Positions 1-6,347 of a stretch of 8,724 nt of DNA are shown piece by piece. Source of the DNA: an uncultured Butyricicoccus sp. (GTDB lineage Bacteria > Bacillota > Clostridia > Oscillospirales > Butyricicoccaceae); the NCBI GenBank assembly GCA_900555465.1, contig USLE01000035.1:1-8724 (forward strand), in the 5' to 3' direction. The position numbers were made by a program, and so were the translations under genes. Under the pieces are notes generated by a model that saw only the letters and a list, made by a program, of their open reading frames with translations, searched no databases and was not told where the DNA came from. Within the stretch, counting starts at the first letter, position 1; every line of letters starts with the position of its first letter.

Positions 1-42
1 ATACTTAATCTGTATGTCAAACGCTTAGCTGGAGGGAACCAA

Positions 43-882
43 ATGAAAACGACAAAAGCACTGCCGGTTCTGGCGGTGGCGCTGTGCATACCCGGCGTGG
101 TGCTGCGCGCGCTGCATGTGCTGAACGGCTTTGATATTGCGACCGGCCTGCCCAGGGCCGGCGATGCGTGGATATGGTATTTTACGGCGCTGCTGGTGGC
201 GGGTGCAGTGGCGTATGTGGTGCTGGCGGCGCCGCTGCGCGCGAAAAAGACGGTACCGTTCGAGCAGCTGCTCGGCACGCAGAGCCCGGGCTTCCGCATG
301 GCGGCGGTCATCTCGGGGCTGCTGCTGTTTGCGGGCGGCCTGTTCTACCTGTACCTGACGATCACAACGGTCGAGGAGGACGCGGCGGCCTGGGCGCGCG
401 CGCTCGAGATCGTCTATTCCGCGGTGTCGGTGGGATGCGGCTTCAGCATGATCGCGCTGGCAAAGGCGCAGGGCAGCCCGATCACGTCGCAGTCCGCCAA
501 GCTGACGCTGGTACCCCTGATCTGGAGCTGCCTGCATCTGCTGGTCAACTACCGCATGACCTGCGTCGACCCCAAGCTCCCCTCGTTTGCATTCGGGTTG
601 GTGGCGGACGTGATGCTGGTCATCGCGTTTTACCATCTGGCGCGCCTGCTGTACGGCAAGCCGCGTCCGGCGTCGCTCGCGTTTTTCAGCGCGGCCGCGA
701 TCACGATGGCGGTGTCCGACATAGGCGGCGTGGCCCTGAGCTACCTGATGGGCGTGGACGTGCTCGACTGGTCGGGCAAGATGCTGCTGCGCGGCGGCAT
801 GTCGGCGGCAGCGTGTGTGCTGCTGGCGGCGGAATTGGCGGTTCTGTGCAGCAGCACGGCACAGCCGCAGGAGACAGAATAA
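43..882 (+). CDS. Multi-span membrane protein of unknown function
   Basis: I do not recognise this 279-residue protein. It is very hydrophobic, with about eight likely membrane segments near residues 6-26, 43-63, 87-106, 118-140, 152-170, 183-204, 210-235 and 248-270, so it should sit in the cytoplasmic membrane. No catalytic motif, ATP site or metal-binding cluster is visible. Short charged loops (for example around residues 64-75 and 108-118) and a polar tail after residue 270 separate the spans. The ATG at 43 is chosen because GGAGG at 31-35 precedes it by 7 bases. The next gene starts 16 bases after its stop, so the two are probably co-transcribed; its own promoter would lie outside the window. 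The reading frame is certain as a coding region; any function would be a guess. Confidence 0.85.
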   Translation: MKTTKALPVLAVALCIPGVVLRALHVLNGFDIATGLPRAGDAWIWYFTALLVAGAVAYVVLAAPLRAKKTVPFEQLLGTQSPGFRMAAVISGLLLFAGGLFYLYLTITTVEEDAAAWARALEIVYSAVSVGCGFSMIALAKAQGSPITSQSAKLTLVPLIWSCLHLLVNYRMTCVDPKLPSFAFGLVADVMLVIAFYHLARLLYGKPRPASLAFFSAAAITMAVSDIGGVALSYLMGVDVLDWSGKMLLRGGMSAAACVLLAAELAVLCSSTAQPQETE

Positions 883-898
883 CAAAGGAGCGATAAAA

Positions 899-1255
899 AT
901 GCTGTTTGTGTGCTATCCGAAATGTACGACCTGCCAGAAGGCGGCCAAGTGGCTGGAGGAGCAGGGGATCGCGGCCGAGGTGCGCGATATCAAGCAGGAC
1001 AATCCAACTGAGCAGGAGCTGCGCGCCTGGCACGAGATGAGCGGCCTGCCGCTCAAGCGCTTTTTCAATACGAGCGGCCTGCAATACAAGGCGCTGGGGC
1101 TCAAGGACAAGCTGCCGCAGATGAGCGAGGACGAGCAGTTTGCCCTGCTTGCGACCGACGGTATGCTGGTCAAGCGCCCGCTGCTCGTGGGCGAGGATTT
1201 TGCCCTGCCCGGATTTAAGCAGGCAGAATGGGAAGAGAAGCTGAAAAAGGATTGA
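899..1255 (+). CDS. ArsC/Spx-family thioredoxin-fold protein
   Basis: This 118-residue protein matches the arsenate-reductase-related family (ArsC/Spx/YffB), small soluble cytoplasmic proteins with a thioredoxin-like fold. Seen directly: an N-terminal strand followed by Cys9-Thr-Thr-Cys12 (CxxC) in the usual active-site position, the FFNTSG stretch at residues 55-60, and KRPLLV at 92-97, which contains the Arg-Pro pair typical of the family. Length is standard. The CxxC pair is the redox arrangement known from Spx-like members rather than the single Cys of classical ArsC, so true arsenate reduction is not established; no other arsenic gene is nearby. The start at 899 is preceded by AAAGGAG at 884-890; a longer in-frame ATG at 815 lies inside the upstream gene and has no ribosome site. 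The stop codon is embedded in the -35 box of the tRNA promoter. Confidence 0.88.
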   Translation: MLFVCYPKCTTCQKAAKWLEEQGIAAEVRDIKQDNPTEQELRAWHEMSGLPLKRFFNTSGLQYKALGLKDKLPQMSEDEQFALLATDGMLVKRPLLVGEDFALPGFKQAEWEEKLKKD

Positions 1256-1280
1256 CAAACCGCGTATAATGGGGTATAAT
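1252..1280 (+). promoter_or_regulatory. Consensus sigma-70-type promoter for the tRNA-Ser pair
   Basis: TTGACA at 1252-1257 and TATAAT at 1275-1280 are separated by exactly 17 bases, a full match to the vegetative consensus. A second TATAAT lies at 1265-1270, too close to this -35 to use it. Transcription should start near 1287, about 20 bases before the first tRNA. The -35 box contains the TGA stop codon (1253-1255) of the preceding ArsC/Spx-like gene. Confidence 0.9.
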
Positions 1281-1305
1281 ATCTCTTGCTTATCGGGCAA
1301 GATAC

Positions 1306-1394
1306 GGAGCGGTATCGAAGTGGTCATAACGAGGCGGTCTTGAAAACCGTTTGTCCGAAAGGGCGCGTGGGTTCGAATCCCACCCGCTCCGCCA
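1306..1394 (+). tRNA. tRNA-Ser (anticodon UGA)
   Basis: A full cloverleaf can be drawn. The acceptor stem GGAGCGG (1306-1312) pairs with CCGCTCC (1384-1390), followed by discriminator G and an encoded CCA (1392-1394). The anticodon loop CTTGAAA holds TGA at 1341-1343, reading UCA serine codons. The T arm is GTGGG / TTCGAAT / CCCAC (1367-1383). The long variable arm between the anticodon and T stems is the class II feature expected for serine tRNAs. It is the first gene of a two-tRNA transcript driven by the promoter at 1252-1280. Confidence 0.97.
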
Positions 1395-1402
1395 AATTCT
1401 TA

Positions 1403-1460
1403 CGGAGCGCAGGGTGGGAAGTGAAAAAATTGCTTTTGCAAAAGCATCCCACCCGCTCCG
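1403..1460 (+). repeat. Imperfect inverted repeat containing a copy of the tRNA-Ser 3' end
   Basis: Bases 1403-1408 and 1412-1419 (GGGTGGGA) pair with 1447-1460 (TCCCACCC then GCTCCG), leaving a three-base bulge. Between them lies a perfect 16-base palindrome, TGCTTTTGCAAAAGCA, at 1431-1446. The 3' arm, together with the base after it (1447-1461), is identical over 15 bases to the 3' end of the upstream tRNA (1378-1392), 69 bases away. The segment 1403-1419 can therefore pair either with the tRNA tail or with its copy. It may be a tRNA remnant left by duplication or integration, or a processing hairpin in the tRNA precursor. Confidence 0.75.
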
Positions 1461-1500
1461 CTAACTTTACAGGCGGGCATCCAAACTACACACTTGACAT

Positions 1501-1591
1501 GGAGACGTACCCAAGCTGGTGAAGGGGCTCCCCTGCTAAGGGAGTAGGTCGGGAAACCGGCGCGAGAGTTCAAATCTCTCCGTCTCCGCCA
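1501..1591 (+). tRNA. tRNA-Ser (anticodon GCU)
   Basis: The acceptor stem GGAGACG (1501-1507) pairs with CGTCTCC (1581-1587), followed by discriminator G and encoded CCA (1589-1591). The anticodon stem CTCCC/GGGAG (1528-1532 with 1540-1544) closes the loop CTGCTAA with GCT at 1535-1537, reading AGC and AGU serine codons. A long variable arm rich in G and C confirms the class II serine type. It has no promoter of its own and ends just before a strong terminator, so it is the second gene of the tRNA unit. Confidence 0.97.
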
Positions 1592-1596
1592 AAATT

Positions 1597-1631
1597 TCGC
1601 ACTTTTCTGAAAAGAAAAGTGCGATTTTTTT
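1597..1631 (+). terminator. Intrinsic terminator of the tRNA-Ser unit
   Basis: A perfect 12-base-pair stem (1597-1608 with 1613-1624, TCGCACTTTTCT and its complement) is closed by a GAAA tetraloop and followed by seven T residues (1625-1631). An A-run upstream (1591-1594) means it could also stop transcription arriving on the opposite strand. Confidence 0.93.
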
Positions 1632-1690
1632 GTTCCCATCACAGCAACGACAGCTTTTGCCGCGGACATAAAATTCTCCACCTCCTATCC

Positions 1691-1706
1691 ATACCCCTGA
1701 GGGGAT
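1691..1706. promoter_or_regulatory. Small G/C-tract palindrome, possible operator
   Basis: CCCC-TGA-GGGG at 1694-1704 flanked by AT-rich bases (ATACCCC...GGGGAT) resembles the short C-tract/G-tract palindromes bound by CsoR/CstR-type repressors. No such regulator is encoded in the window and no divergent gene is intact here, so this is only a resemblance. The rest of the 200-base gap between the tRNA terminator and the regulator gene shows no clear consensus promoter for the latter. Confidence 0.25.
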
Positions 1707-1831
1707 GTCACGGGGTTCAAGCTGTTTTTAATGGGAAATTAACCTGCTTTTGATGTAGTTTTGCTTTACGCTGCATACGCATTTCGGGTAAACTGAGTTT
1801 GCGTTAGATTTACTACAAGGAAGGGTTTACC

Positions 1832-2692
1832 ATGTCTGAGCCGATCTCCATGCGTCTGCTGCTGGAAAGCCATTATGCTGCGTTGCGGCCCAGCGAGCAG
1901 AAAGCAGCTGATTTTATCCTTGCGCATCTGGGCGAAGCCGGGCAGATGACGCTGGCGCAGACCGCGCAGCAGGCGGGCGTCAGCCAGCCAACCATACTCC
2001 GGCTGATCCGGGCGTTTGGCTTTTCCGGGTTCCGCGCTTTTCAGATGGCGCTGGTCGAGGAGCAGGGGCGCCGCAGCTCGCATGCCATGTATGGTTATGA
2101 TCTGTCCGCCGATGAGACTGTGGCTTCCGTACCTGCGCACATCATCTCCACGACCATCCGCAGCTTGGAGAGCATGCTCAAATATATTTCTGGTGAAATG
2201 ATGGAAAACTGCGTGGAACAGATCAGGAGCGCCAGAAAAATCGCGGTTTTCGGTGTGGAGAATTCGATCGTCACCTGCCGCGACCTGTGCACCAAGCTGC
2301 TGTACCTCGGCCTGCCGTGCGTGTTTTATGAGGACTGCTATCTGCAGAAGATCGTCGCCGGGAGCCTGACAGAGCACGACCTTGCCATCGGCGTATCCTA
2401 TTCCGGTTCGTCGCGCGACACGGTCGACGTGATGGAGACCGCCCGCAAAAGCGGTGCGAACACCATTGTGCTCACAAATTTCCGCGATTCCCGCATTGCG
2501 CAGTATGCAGACGTGCTCCTGTGCTCCTCCAATGAGCAGCTGCTGTACGGCGACGCGATCTTCTCGCGCACGGCGCAGATCGCGATCGTGGACATGCTGT
2601 ACTGGGGCGTGATCCTGAGCGATTACGACCGCTATGCCGGGGTGCTCGACCGCTCGAGCCAGATCATCTGCGACAAGGCGTATACCCCGTAG
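1832..2692 (+). CDS. RpiR/MurR-family transcriptional regulator (HTH + SIS domains)
   Basis: A 286-residue protein of normal length for the RpiR family. Residues 1-75 form the N-terminal DNA-binding domain, with the helix-turn-helix around 38-60 (LAQTAQQAGVSQPTILRLIR). Residues about 130-260 form a SIS domain, a fold that binds phosphorylated sugars or similar phosphate-bearing ligands. Its phosphate-loop signature is visible as SYSGSSRDT at 189-197. The first glycine loop (FGVENS, about 140-145) is divergent from the usual GxGxS. ATG 1832 is preceded by AAGGAAGGG at 1817-1825. The gene is followed by its own terminator and lies directly upstream of the aminoethylphosphonate transport and degradation genes, so it probably controls them, perhaps sensing the phosphonate or phosphonoacetaldehyde. 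That ligand is an inference. Confidence 0.92.
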   Translation: MSEPISMRLLLESHYAALRPSEQKAADFILAHLGEAGQMTLAQTAQQAGVSQPTILRLIRAFGFSGFRAFQMALVEEQGRRSSHAMYGYDLSADETVASVPAHIISTTIRSLESMLKYISGEMMENCVEQIRSARKIAVFGVENSIVTCRDLCTKLLYLGLPCVFYEDCYLQKIVAGSLTEHDLAIGVSYSGSSRDTVDVMETARKSGANTIVLTNFRDSRIAQYADVLLCSSNEQLLYGDAIFSRTAQIAIVDMLYWGVILSDYDRYAGVLDRSSQIICDKAYTP

Positions 2693-2714
2693 AAAACGAA
2701 AAAATATTCGGCCG

Positions 2715-2758
2715 CAGGCTGTTTTCTGTAGTTTTGCTACAGAAAACAGCCTGTTTTT
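2715..2758 (+). terminator. Intrinsic terminator of the RpiR-family gene
   Basis: A 17-base-pair perfect stem (2715-2731 with 2737-2753) closed by the loop TTTTG is followed by TTTTT at 2754-2758. It starts 22 bases after the regulator stop codon and separates the regulator from the transport operon. The top of the stem, GTAGTTTTGCTAC, resembles sequence upstream of the regulator gene (1754-1765). Confidence 0.92.
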
Positions 2759-2774
2759 CTTGTTCAAACATTTA

Positions 2775-2793
2775 CAAAACCTTTTTCGTTTTG
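2775..2793. promoter_or_regulatory. Candidate operator upstream of the phn operon
   Basis: CAAAAC (2775-2780) and GTTTTG (2788-2793) form a 6-7-6 inverted repeat whose 3' end lies just upstream of the expected -35 position of the operon promoter. The GTTTTG core also occurs upstream of the regulator gene (1758-1763). Binding by the RpiR-family protein is only a suggestion. Confidence 0.3.
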
Positions 2794-2817
2794 AGATAGA
2801 AGATCGGGGAACCGGCT

Positions 2818-2826
2818 TGCTATAAT
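2818..2826 (+). promoter_or_regulatory. Extended -10 promoter of the phn operon
   Basis: TGC followed by TATAAT at 2821-2826 makes a perfect extended -10 element. No good -35 box stands 16-18 bases upstream (TTGAGA at 2791-2796 is 24 bases away), which suggests dependence on the extended -10 or on an activator. Transcription would start near 2833, leaving a leader of about 40 bases before the ATPase gene. Confidence 0.6.
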
Positions 2827-2873
2827 GGCCGTGCACAATGCGAAATGAAAAATGATGAAAGGCTGAGTAAAAT

Positions 2874-3635
2874 ATGCTCGAACTCAAACAGATCGGCAAA
2901 TCCTTTGACGGCGTACCGGTGCTCAAGGATATCTCAATCCGGGTCGAGGACGGGGAGATCGTTTCCATCCTCGGGCCGTCGGGCTGCGGCAAGACGACGC
3001 TGCTCAATATCATTCTGGGTATCCTGGATGCGGACGCAGGCCAGATCCTGTACAATGGCGAGGACCTGACCCGCACGCCGATGGAAAAGCGCGGCTTTAA
3101 TATTGTGTTCCAGGACTATGCGCTGTTCCCCAACCTGAATGTGCGGCAGAACATTACATACGGCCTGCGCAACAAGCCCGGGATCTCCACCGAGGCGGAG
3201 GTGCAGGACATGATATCCCTGCTGGGGCTGGGCGACCACCTGAACAAGCGCATCGACCAGCTTTCCGGCGGCCAGAAGCAGCGCGTCGCGCTGGCGCGCA
3301 CGCTGGTCATGAAGCCGCGCATCCTGCTGCTCGACGAGCCGCTCTCCGCGCTGGACGGCGTGATCAAGGAGTCCATCAAGGAGCGCATCCAGACCATCGC
3401 CAAGGAGTTCCACCTGACAACGCTGATCGTCACCCACGACCCGGAGGAGGCGCTGACCCTGTCCGACCGCGTGCTGATCATCGAAAACGGCTGCATCTCC
3501 CAGTACGCGAGGCCAGAGGAGATCGTCCACCGCCCGGAAAACGAGTTCGTAAAGAAGTTTATCCTGAGCCAGCTGGAGATCAAGCGCAACAATATCTATG
3601 CGCTGTTCGGCGGCCCGCAGGCTGCGGCGGTATAA
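2874..3635 (+). CDS. phnT: ABC transporter ATPase, probable 2-aminoethylphosphonate uptake (PhnT-like)
   Basis: This 253-residue protein is the ATP-hydrolysing subunit of an ABC importer. All nucleotide-site motifs are present: Walker A GPSGCGKT at 34-41, Q-loop Gln80 in FQDYALFP, signature LSGGQ at 130-134, Walker B ILLLDEP at 150-156, D-loop SALD just after, and the switch His188 in VTHDPEEA. It lacks the long C-terminal regulatory domain of sugar-type MalK ATPases, so it is of the short spermidine/phosphonate-like type. ATG 2874 begins the typical first strand; a modest AAAGG lies 11 bases upstream. The permease gene starts 4 bases after its stop. The substrate is assigned from the downstream phnW and phnX genes, not from the ATPase itself. 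Confidence 0.9.
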   Translation: MLELKQIGKSFDGVPVLKDISIRVEDGEIVSILGPSGCGKTTLLNIILGILDADAGQILYNGEDLTRTPMEKRGFNIVFQDYALFPNLNVRQNITYGLRNKPGISTEAEVQDMISLLGLGDHLNKRIDQLSGGQKQRVALARTLVMKPRILLLDEPLSALDGVIKESIKERIQTIAKEFHLTTLIVTHDPEEALTLSDRVLIIENGCISQYARPEEIVHRPENEFVKKFILSQLEIKRNNIYALFGGPQAAAV

Positions 3636-3639
3636 GGCC

Positions 3640-6279
3640 ATGCAGAGAAAAAACACCGAGATCAAGGCGATCTTTATTGCGGTCACCGTCGTGTTTTCCG
3701 CGTTCCTGCTCATCCCGGCCGTGCGCCTGCTGCTGAAATCCTTTTACGAGGGCGGCTTTACCACGGCGTTTTACAGCGAGGTGCTGACGCAGGACGGCTT
3801 CGGGCAGGCGCTCCTCAACAGCTTTGCCGTATCCGGCGCTGCGGCCTGCCTCGCAACCGTGATCGCGTTTGCGCTCGCCTATGCGATCCACTATACCGGC
3901 CTGCCGGCGGGCTTCAAGCGCGCTTTGCAGGGCGTTGCGACCCTGCCCATGTTCCTGCCGACCATCACCTACGGCTTTGCCATCATCTATTCGTTCGGCA
4001 AGCAGGGCCTGATCACCCGTCTGCTCGGCTTCCAGCTGTTTGATATCTACGGCTTCCAGGGGCTGCTGCTCGGCTATGTGATCTACACCGTGCCGGTCGC
4101 CTTCCTGCTCATCCACAACACGATGGGCTTCATTGACAAAAAGACCATCACGGTCTCCAAGCTGATGGGCGACAGCCCACTTGCCACCTTCCGCATCGCC
4201 GTGCTGCGGCCGCTGCTCGGCACGCTGGCGGGCGCGTTCCTGCAGTCTTTCTTCCTCTGCTTTACCGATTTCGGCATCCCGGCCTCGGTCGGCGGACGGT
4301 ACGAAGTGATTGCGACCGTGCTCTATAACCAGATGCTCGGCGCGGTGCCCGATTTCAACAAGGGCGCGGTCGTCGCGATGGTAATGCTGCTGCCCAGCAT
4401 CCTGAGCATTGCGCTGCTGCAGTTCCTCGAGCGGTTCAACATCCGCTACAACCGCATCTCCGCCGCCGACCTGCGGCGCAATCCGGTGCGCGATACCGGG
4501 TGGGGCGCGATTGGGGCGGTGCTGTCGGTCGCGATCCTCGCCATCTTCGCAGTGATCTTTGTCGTGCCGATGGTGGAGGAGTGGCCCTATCAGACCGCTT
4601 TCACCACCGAGCATGTGACGGCAGTTCTGCAGGACAGCGAGCTGTTCACGGTATATAAAAATTCGCTGTTCGTCGCCCTGCTGACCGCGCTGTTCGGCAC
4701 GCTGATCGCCTACGGCGCAGCGCTTATCACCGCGCGCTCCAACGTGCACCGCTGGTGCAAGCAGGTGATCGAAGCGATCGCGCTGGTGACCAATACCATC
4801 CCCGGCATGGTGCTCGGCCTCGCGTTCCTGTTCAGCTTTTCCGGCACCAGCCTGCAGAATACCTTCACGCTGATGATCGTGTGCAACATCATCCACTTTT
4901 TCTCCACGCCCTACCTGATGATGAAAAACGCACTCTCCAAGATGAACGCAGGGTGGGAGACCACCGCCCGGCTGATGGGCGACAGCTGGATCAAGACCAT
5001 CACCCGTGTGGTCACGCCCAACGCGGCCTCCAGCCTGCTCGAGGTGTTCAGCTACTACTTTATCAACGCGATGGTCACGGTCTCCACGCTGATCTTCATC
5101 GCCGGTGCGCGCACGATGGTCATCACCACCAAGATCAAGCAGCTGCAGTATGTCAACAAATTCAACGAGGTTTTCGTGCTGTCCCTGCTGATTCTGTTCA
5201 CCAATTTGATCGCCCGTGCGGTCTTCTCTGCGCTGGCGCATCGCAAAACAGTAAAAACACAGAGCAAAGAAAGGAAACTGAAACCCATGAAACGTATTGC
5301 TGCCATGATGCTTGCCGGCGTGATCGCTGCCGGCGGATGCGCCTCGATGACCGGATGCACCTCTGCCGGCGCAGGGGAAAACGCACAGGTCGTTATCTAC
5401 TCCAACGCGGATGACGAGGCCGTTACTGCAATGAAAAACGCGCTCGACGCAAACGGCTATGAGGGACAGTATACCTTCCAGATCTTCGGCACCTCCGAGC
5501 TGGGCGGCAAGCTGCTCGCCGAGGGCACCAATCTGGAGGCTGACCTCGTCACCATGTCCACCTTCTACACGGAAAGCGCACAGGAGCAGAACAACATGTT
5601 CCTGCCGCTGACCTTTGATGTGAACACGATCGACGAATTCCCGGACTACTGCGCGCCGATCACCAGCCAGGAGGGCGCGATCATCGTCAACACCGAGGTG
5701 CTGGCGGAAAACAACCTGCCCATGCCCACCTGCATCAAGGATCTGGCCGACCCGGTCTACAAGGATATGATTTCGGTGACCGATATCCAGTCCTCCTCGA
5801 CCGCGTGGCTGCTCATCCAGGCGCTGATCTCGGAATACGGTGAGGACGGCGCACAGGATGTCCTGACCGACATCTACGCCAACGCAGGCGACCATATCGA
5901 GTCCTCCGGCTCCGGCCCGCTCAAGAAGTGCCGCGCGGGCGAGGTCGCTGTGGGCTTCGGCCTGCGCCAGCAGGCGGTGGCGGACAAGGCGGACGGCCTG
6001 CCGATCGACTATGTCGACCCGACCGAGGGCAATTTCTCGCTGACCGAGTCGGTATCCGTGCTGGACAAGGGAGAGAACACCAACCCCAAGGCGATGGAGA
6101 TGGCGCAGTGCATCATTGAGAACGGCCGCGCGGAACTGCAGACCTATTACCCCAATGCGCTCTACGAGGGTGAGGAGACCAATGCGGAAAACAAGTCCGC
6201 TTACCCCAAGACCTTCCCCGAGAAGCTGACCGTTGACCTGCTCCAGCAGCATCAGGCGCTGAGCGAGTCCTGCAAATAA
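3640..6279 (+). CDS. phnU: Double-length ABC permease (PhnU2-like) reading in frame into the substrate-binding protein
   Basis: From ATG 3640 the frame is open for 879 codons. Residues 1-549 are a duplicated permease with two sets of about six membrane segments, each ending in a cytoplasmic coupling (EAA-like) stretch: KLMGDSPLATFRIAVLRPLL in the first half and ARLMGDSWIKTITRVVTPN in the second. This two-in-one layout and size fit the PhnU2-type aminoethylphosphonate permeases. No stop codon separates the permease end (near base 5250) from the binding protein starting at Met 5287. TAA at 5252-5254 and TGA at 5279-5281 are both one base out of frame; removing one A from the run at 5245-5248 would end the permease as ...HRKQ-stop. 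A true fusion is topologically possible, since the signal peptide would serve as a 13th span. An upstream ATG at 3598 overlaps the ATPase gene and adds an Arg-rich non-homologous-looking tail, so 3640 is preferred, although its ribosome site is weak. Confidence 0.85.
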   Translation: MQRKNTEIKAIFIAVTVVFSAFLLIPAVRLLLKSFYEGGFTTAFYSEVLTQDGFGQALLNSFAVSGAAACLATVIAFALAYAIHYTGLPAGFKRALQGVATLPMFLPTITYGFAIIYSFGKQGLITRLLGFQLFDIYGFQGLLLGYVIYTVPVAFLLIHNTMGFIDKKTITVSKLMGDSPLATFRIAVLRPLLGTLAGAFLQSFFLCFTDFGIPASVGGRYEVIATVLYNQMLGAVPDFNKGAVVAMVMLLPSILSIALLQFLERFNIRYNRISAADLRRNPVRDTGWGAIGAVLSVAILAIFAVIFVVPMVEEWPYQTAFTTEHVTAVLQDSELFTVYKNSLFVALLTALFGTLIAYGAALITARSNVHRWCKQVIEAIALVTNTIPGMVLGLAFLFSFSGTSLQNTFTLMIVCNIIHFFSTPYLMMKNALSKMNAGWETTARLMGDSWIKTITRVVTPNAASSLLEVFSYYFINAMVTVSTLIFIAGARTMVITTKIKQLQYVNKFNEVFVLSLLILFTNLIARAVFSALAHRKTVKTQSKERKLKPMKRIAAMMLAGVIAAGGCASMTGCTSAGAGENAQVVIYSNADDEAVTAMKNALDANGYEGQYTFQIFGTSELGGKLLAEGTNLEADLVTMSTFYTESAQEQNNMFLPLTFDVNTIDEFPDYCAPITSQEGAIIVNTEVLAENNLPMPTCIKDLADPVYKDMISVTDIQSSSTAWLLIQALISEYGEDGAQDVLTDIYANAGDHIESSGSGPLKKCRAGEVAVGFGLRQQAVADKADGLPIDYVDPTEGNFSLTESVSVLDKGENTNPKAMEMAQCIIENGRAELQTYYPNALYEGEETNAENKSAYPKTFPEKLTVDLLQQHQALSESCK
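5287..6279 (+). CDS. phnS: Aminoethylphosphonate-type ABC substrate-binding lipoprotein (PhnS2-like), module of the same open frame
   Basis: Counted from Met 5287 this is a 330-residue extracellular solute-binding protein, normal for the iron/phosphonate-like binding family. It begins with a signal peptide: basic MKR, a hydrophobic core at about residues 4-17, and candidate lipidation cysteines at 18 and 24 (the second, in SMTGC, is followed by a typical Ser/Gly/Ala-rich linker). The mature part opens with VVIYSNADDEAV, a common first strand in this family, and contains ELGGKLLAEG and SSGSGPLKKCRAGEVAVGFG, where the bound ligand is usually held. It should capture AEP outside the membrane and deliver it to the permease. 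AAAGG at 5270-5274, 12 bases before the ATG, supports independent initiation even though the upstream permease frame does not close. Confidence 0.8.
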   Translation: MKRIAAMMLAGVIAAGGCASMTGCTSAGAGENAQVVIYSNADDEAVTAMKNALDANGYEGQYTFQIFGTSELGGKLLAEGTNLEADLVTMSTFYTESAQEQNNMFLPLTFDVNTIDEFPDYCAPITSQEGAIIVNTEVLAENNLPMPTCIKDLADPVYKDMISVTDIQSSSTAWLLIQALISEYGEDGAQDVLTDIYANAGDHIESSGSGPLKKCRAGEVAVGFGLRQQAVADKADGLPIDYVDPTEGNFSLTESVSVLDKGENTNPKAMEMAQCIIENGRAELQTYYPNALYEGEETNAENKSAYPKTFPEKLTVDLLQQHQALSESCK

Positions 6280-6294
6280 GCGAAAATACTTTCC

Positions 6295-6323
6295 AAAGGG
6301 GGCGCGCACAGCGCGCCTCCTTT
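6295..6323 (+). terminator. Hairpin between binding protein and phnW (partial terminator or RNA-stability element)
   Basis: Thirteen base pairs (6295-6307 with 6311-6323, one G-T pair) close an ACA loop; the top is GGCGCGC/GCGCGCC. The only T-rich part is the last three stem bases and TGTAT after it, so termination would be incomplete. It would reduce enzyme-gene relative to transporter-gene transcript, or protect the upstream message from 3' decay. Confidence 0.55.
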
Positions 6324-6347
6324 GTATCAGACCAAAGGAGAATGGAT

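Noticed and set aside
25..885. Minus-strand 286-codon frame opposite the membrane protein
   Set aside because: Low-complexity Arg/Gln/His-rich translation, while the plus strand has a ribosome site and clear membrane segments.
1400..1681. Minus-strand 93-codon frame
   Set aside because: It runs antisense through tRNA-Ser(GCU) and its terminator, and its WRRRRDLNSR-like stretch is the usual artefact of translating an antisense tRNA.
2791..2826. TTGAGA as -35 box for the phn promoter
   Set aside because: Spacing to TATAAT is 24 bases, too long for a normal promoter; the extended -10 explains the site better.
3598..3639. Earlier ATG for the permease
   Set aside because: It overlaps the ATPase gene and adds an Arg-rich tail with no ribosome site at proper distance.
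3580..6309. Very long minus-strand open frame (909 codons)
   Set aside because: It is the antisense shadow of the permease/binding-protein gene; its composition is rich in Arg, His, Gln and Asp with no recognisable domain, as expected from a GC-rich complementary strand.
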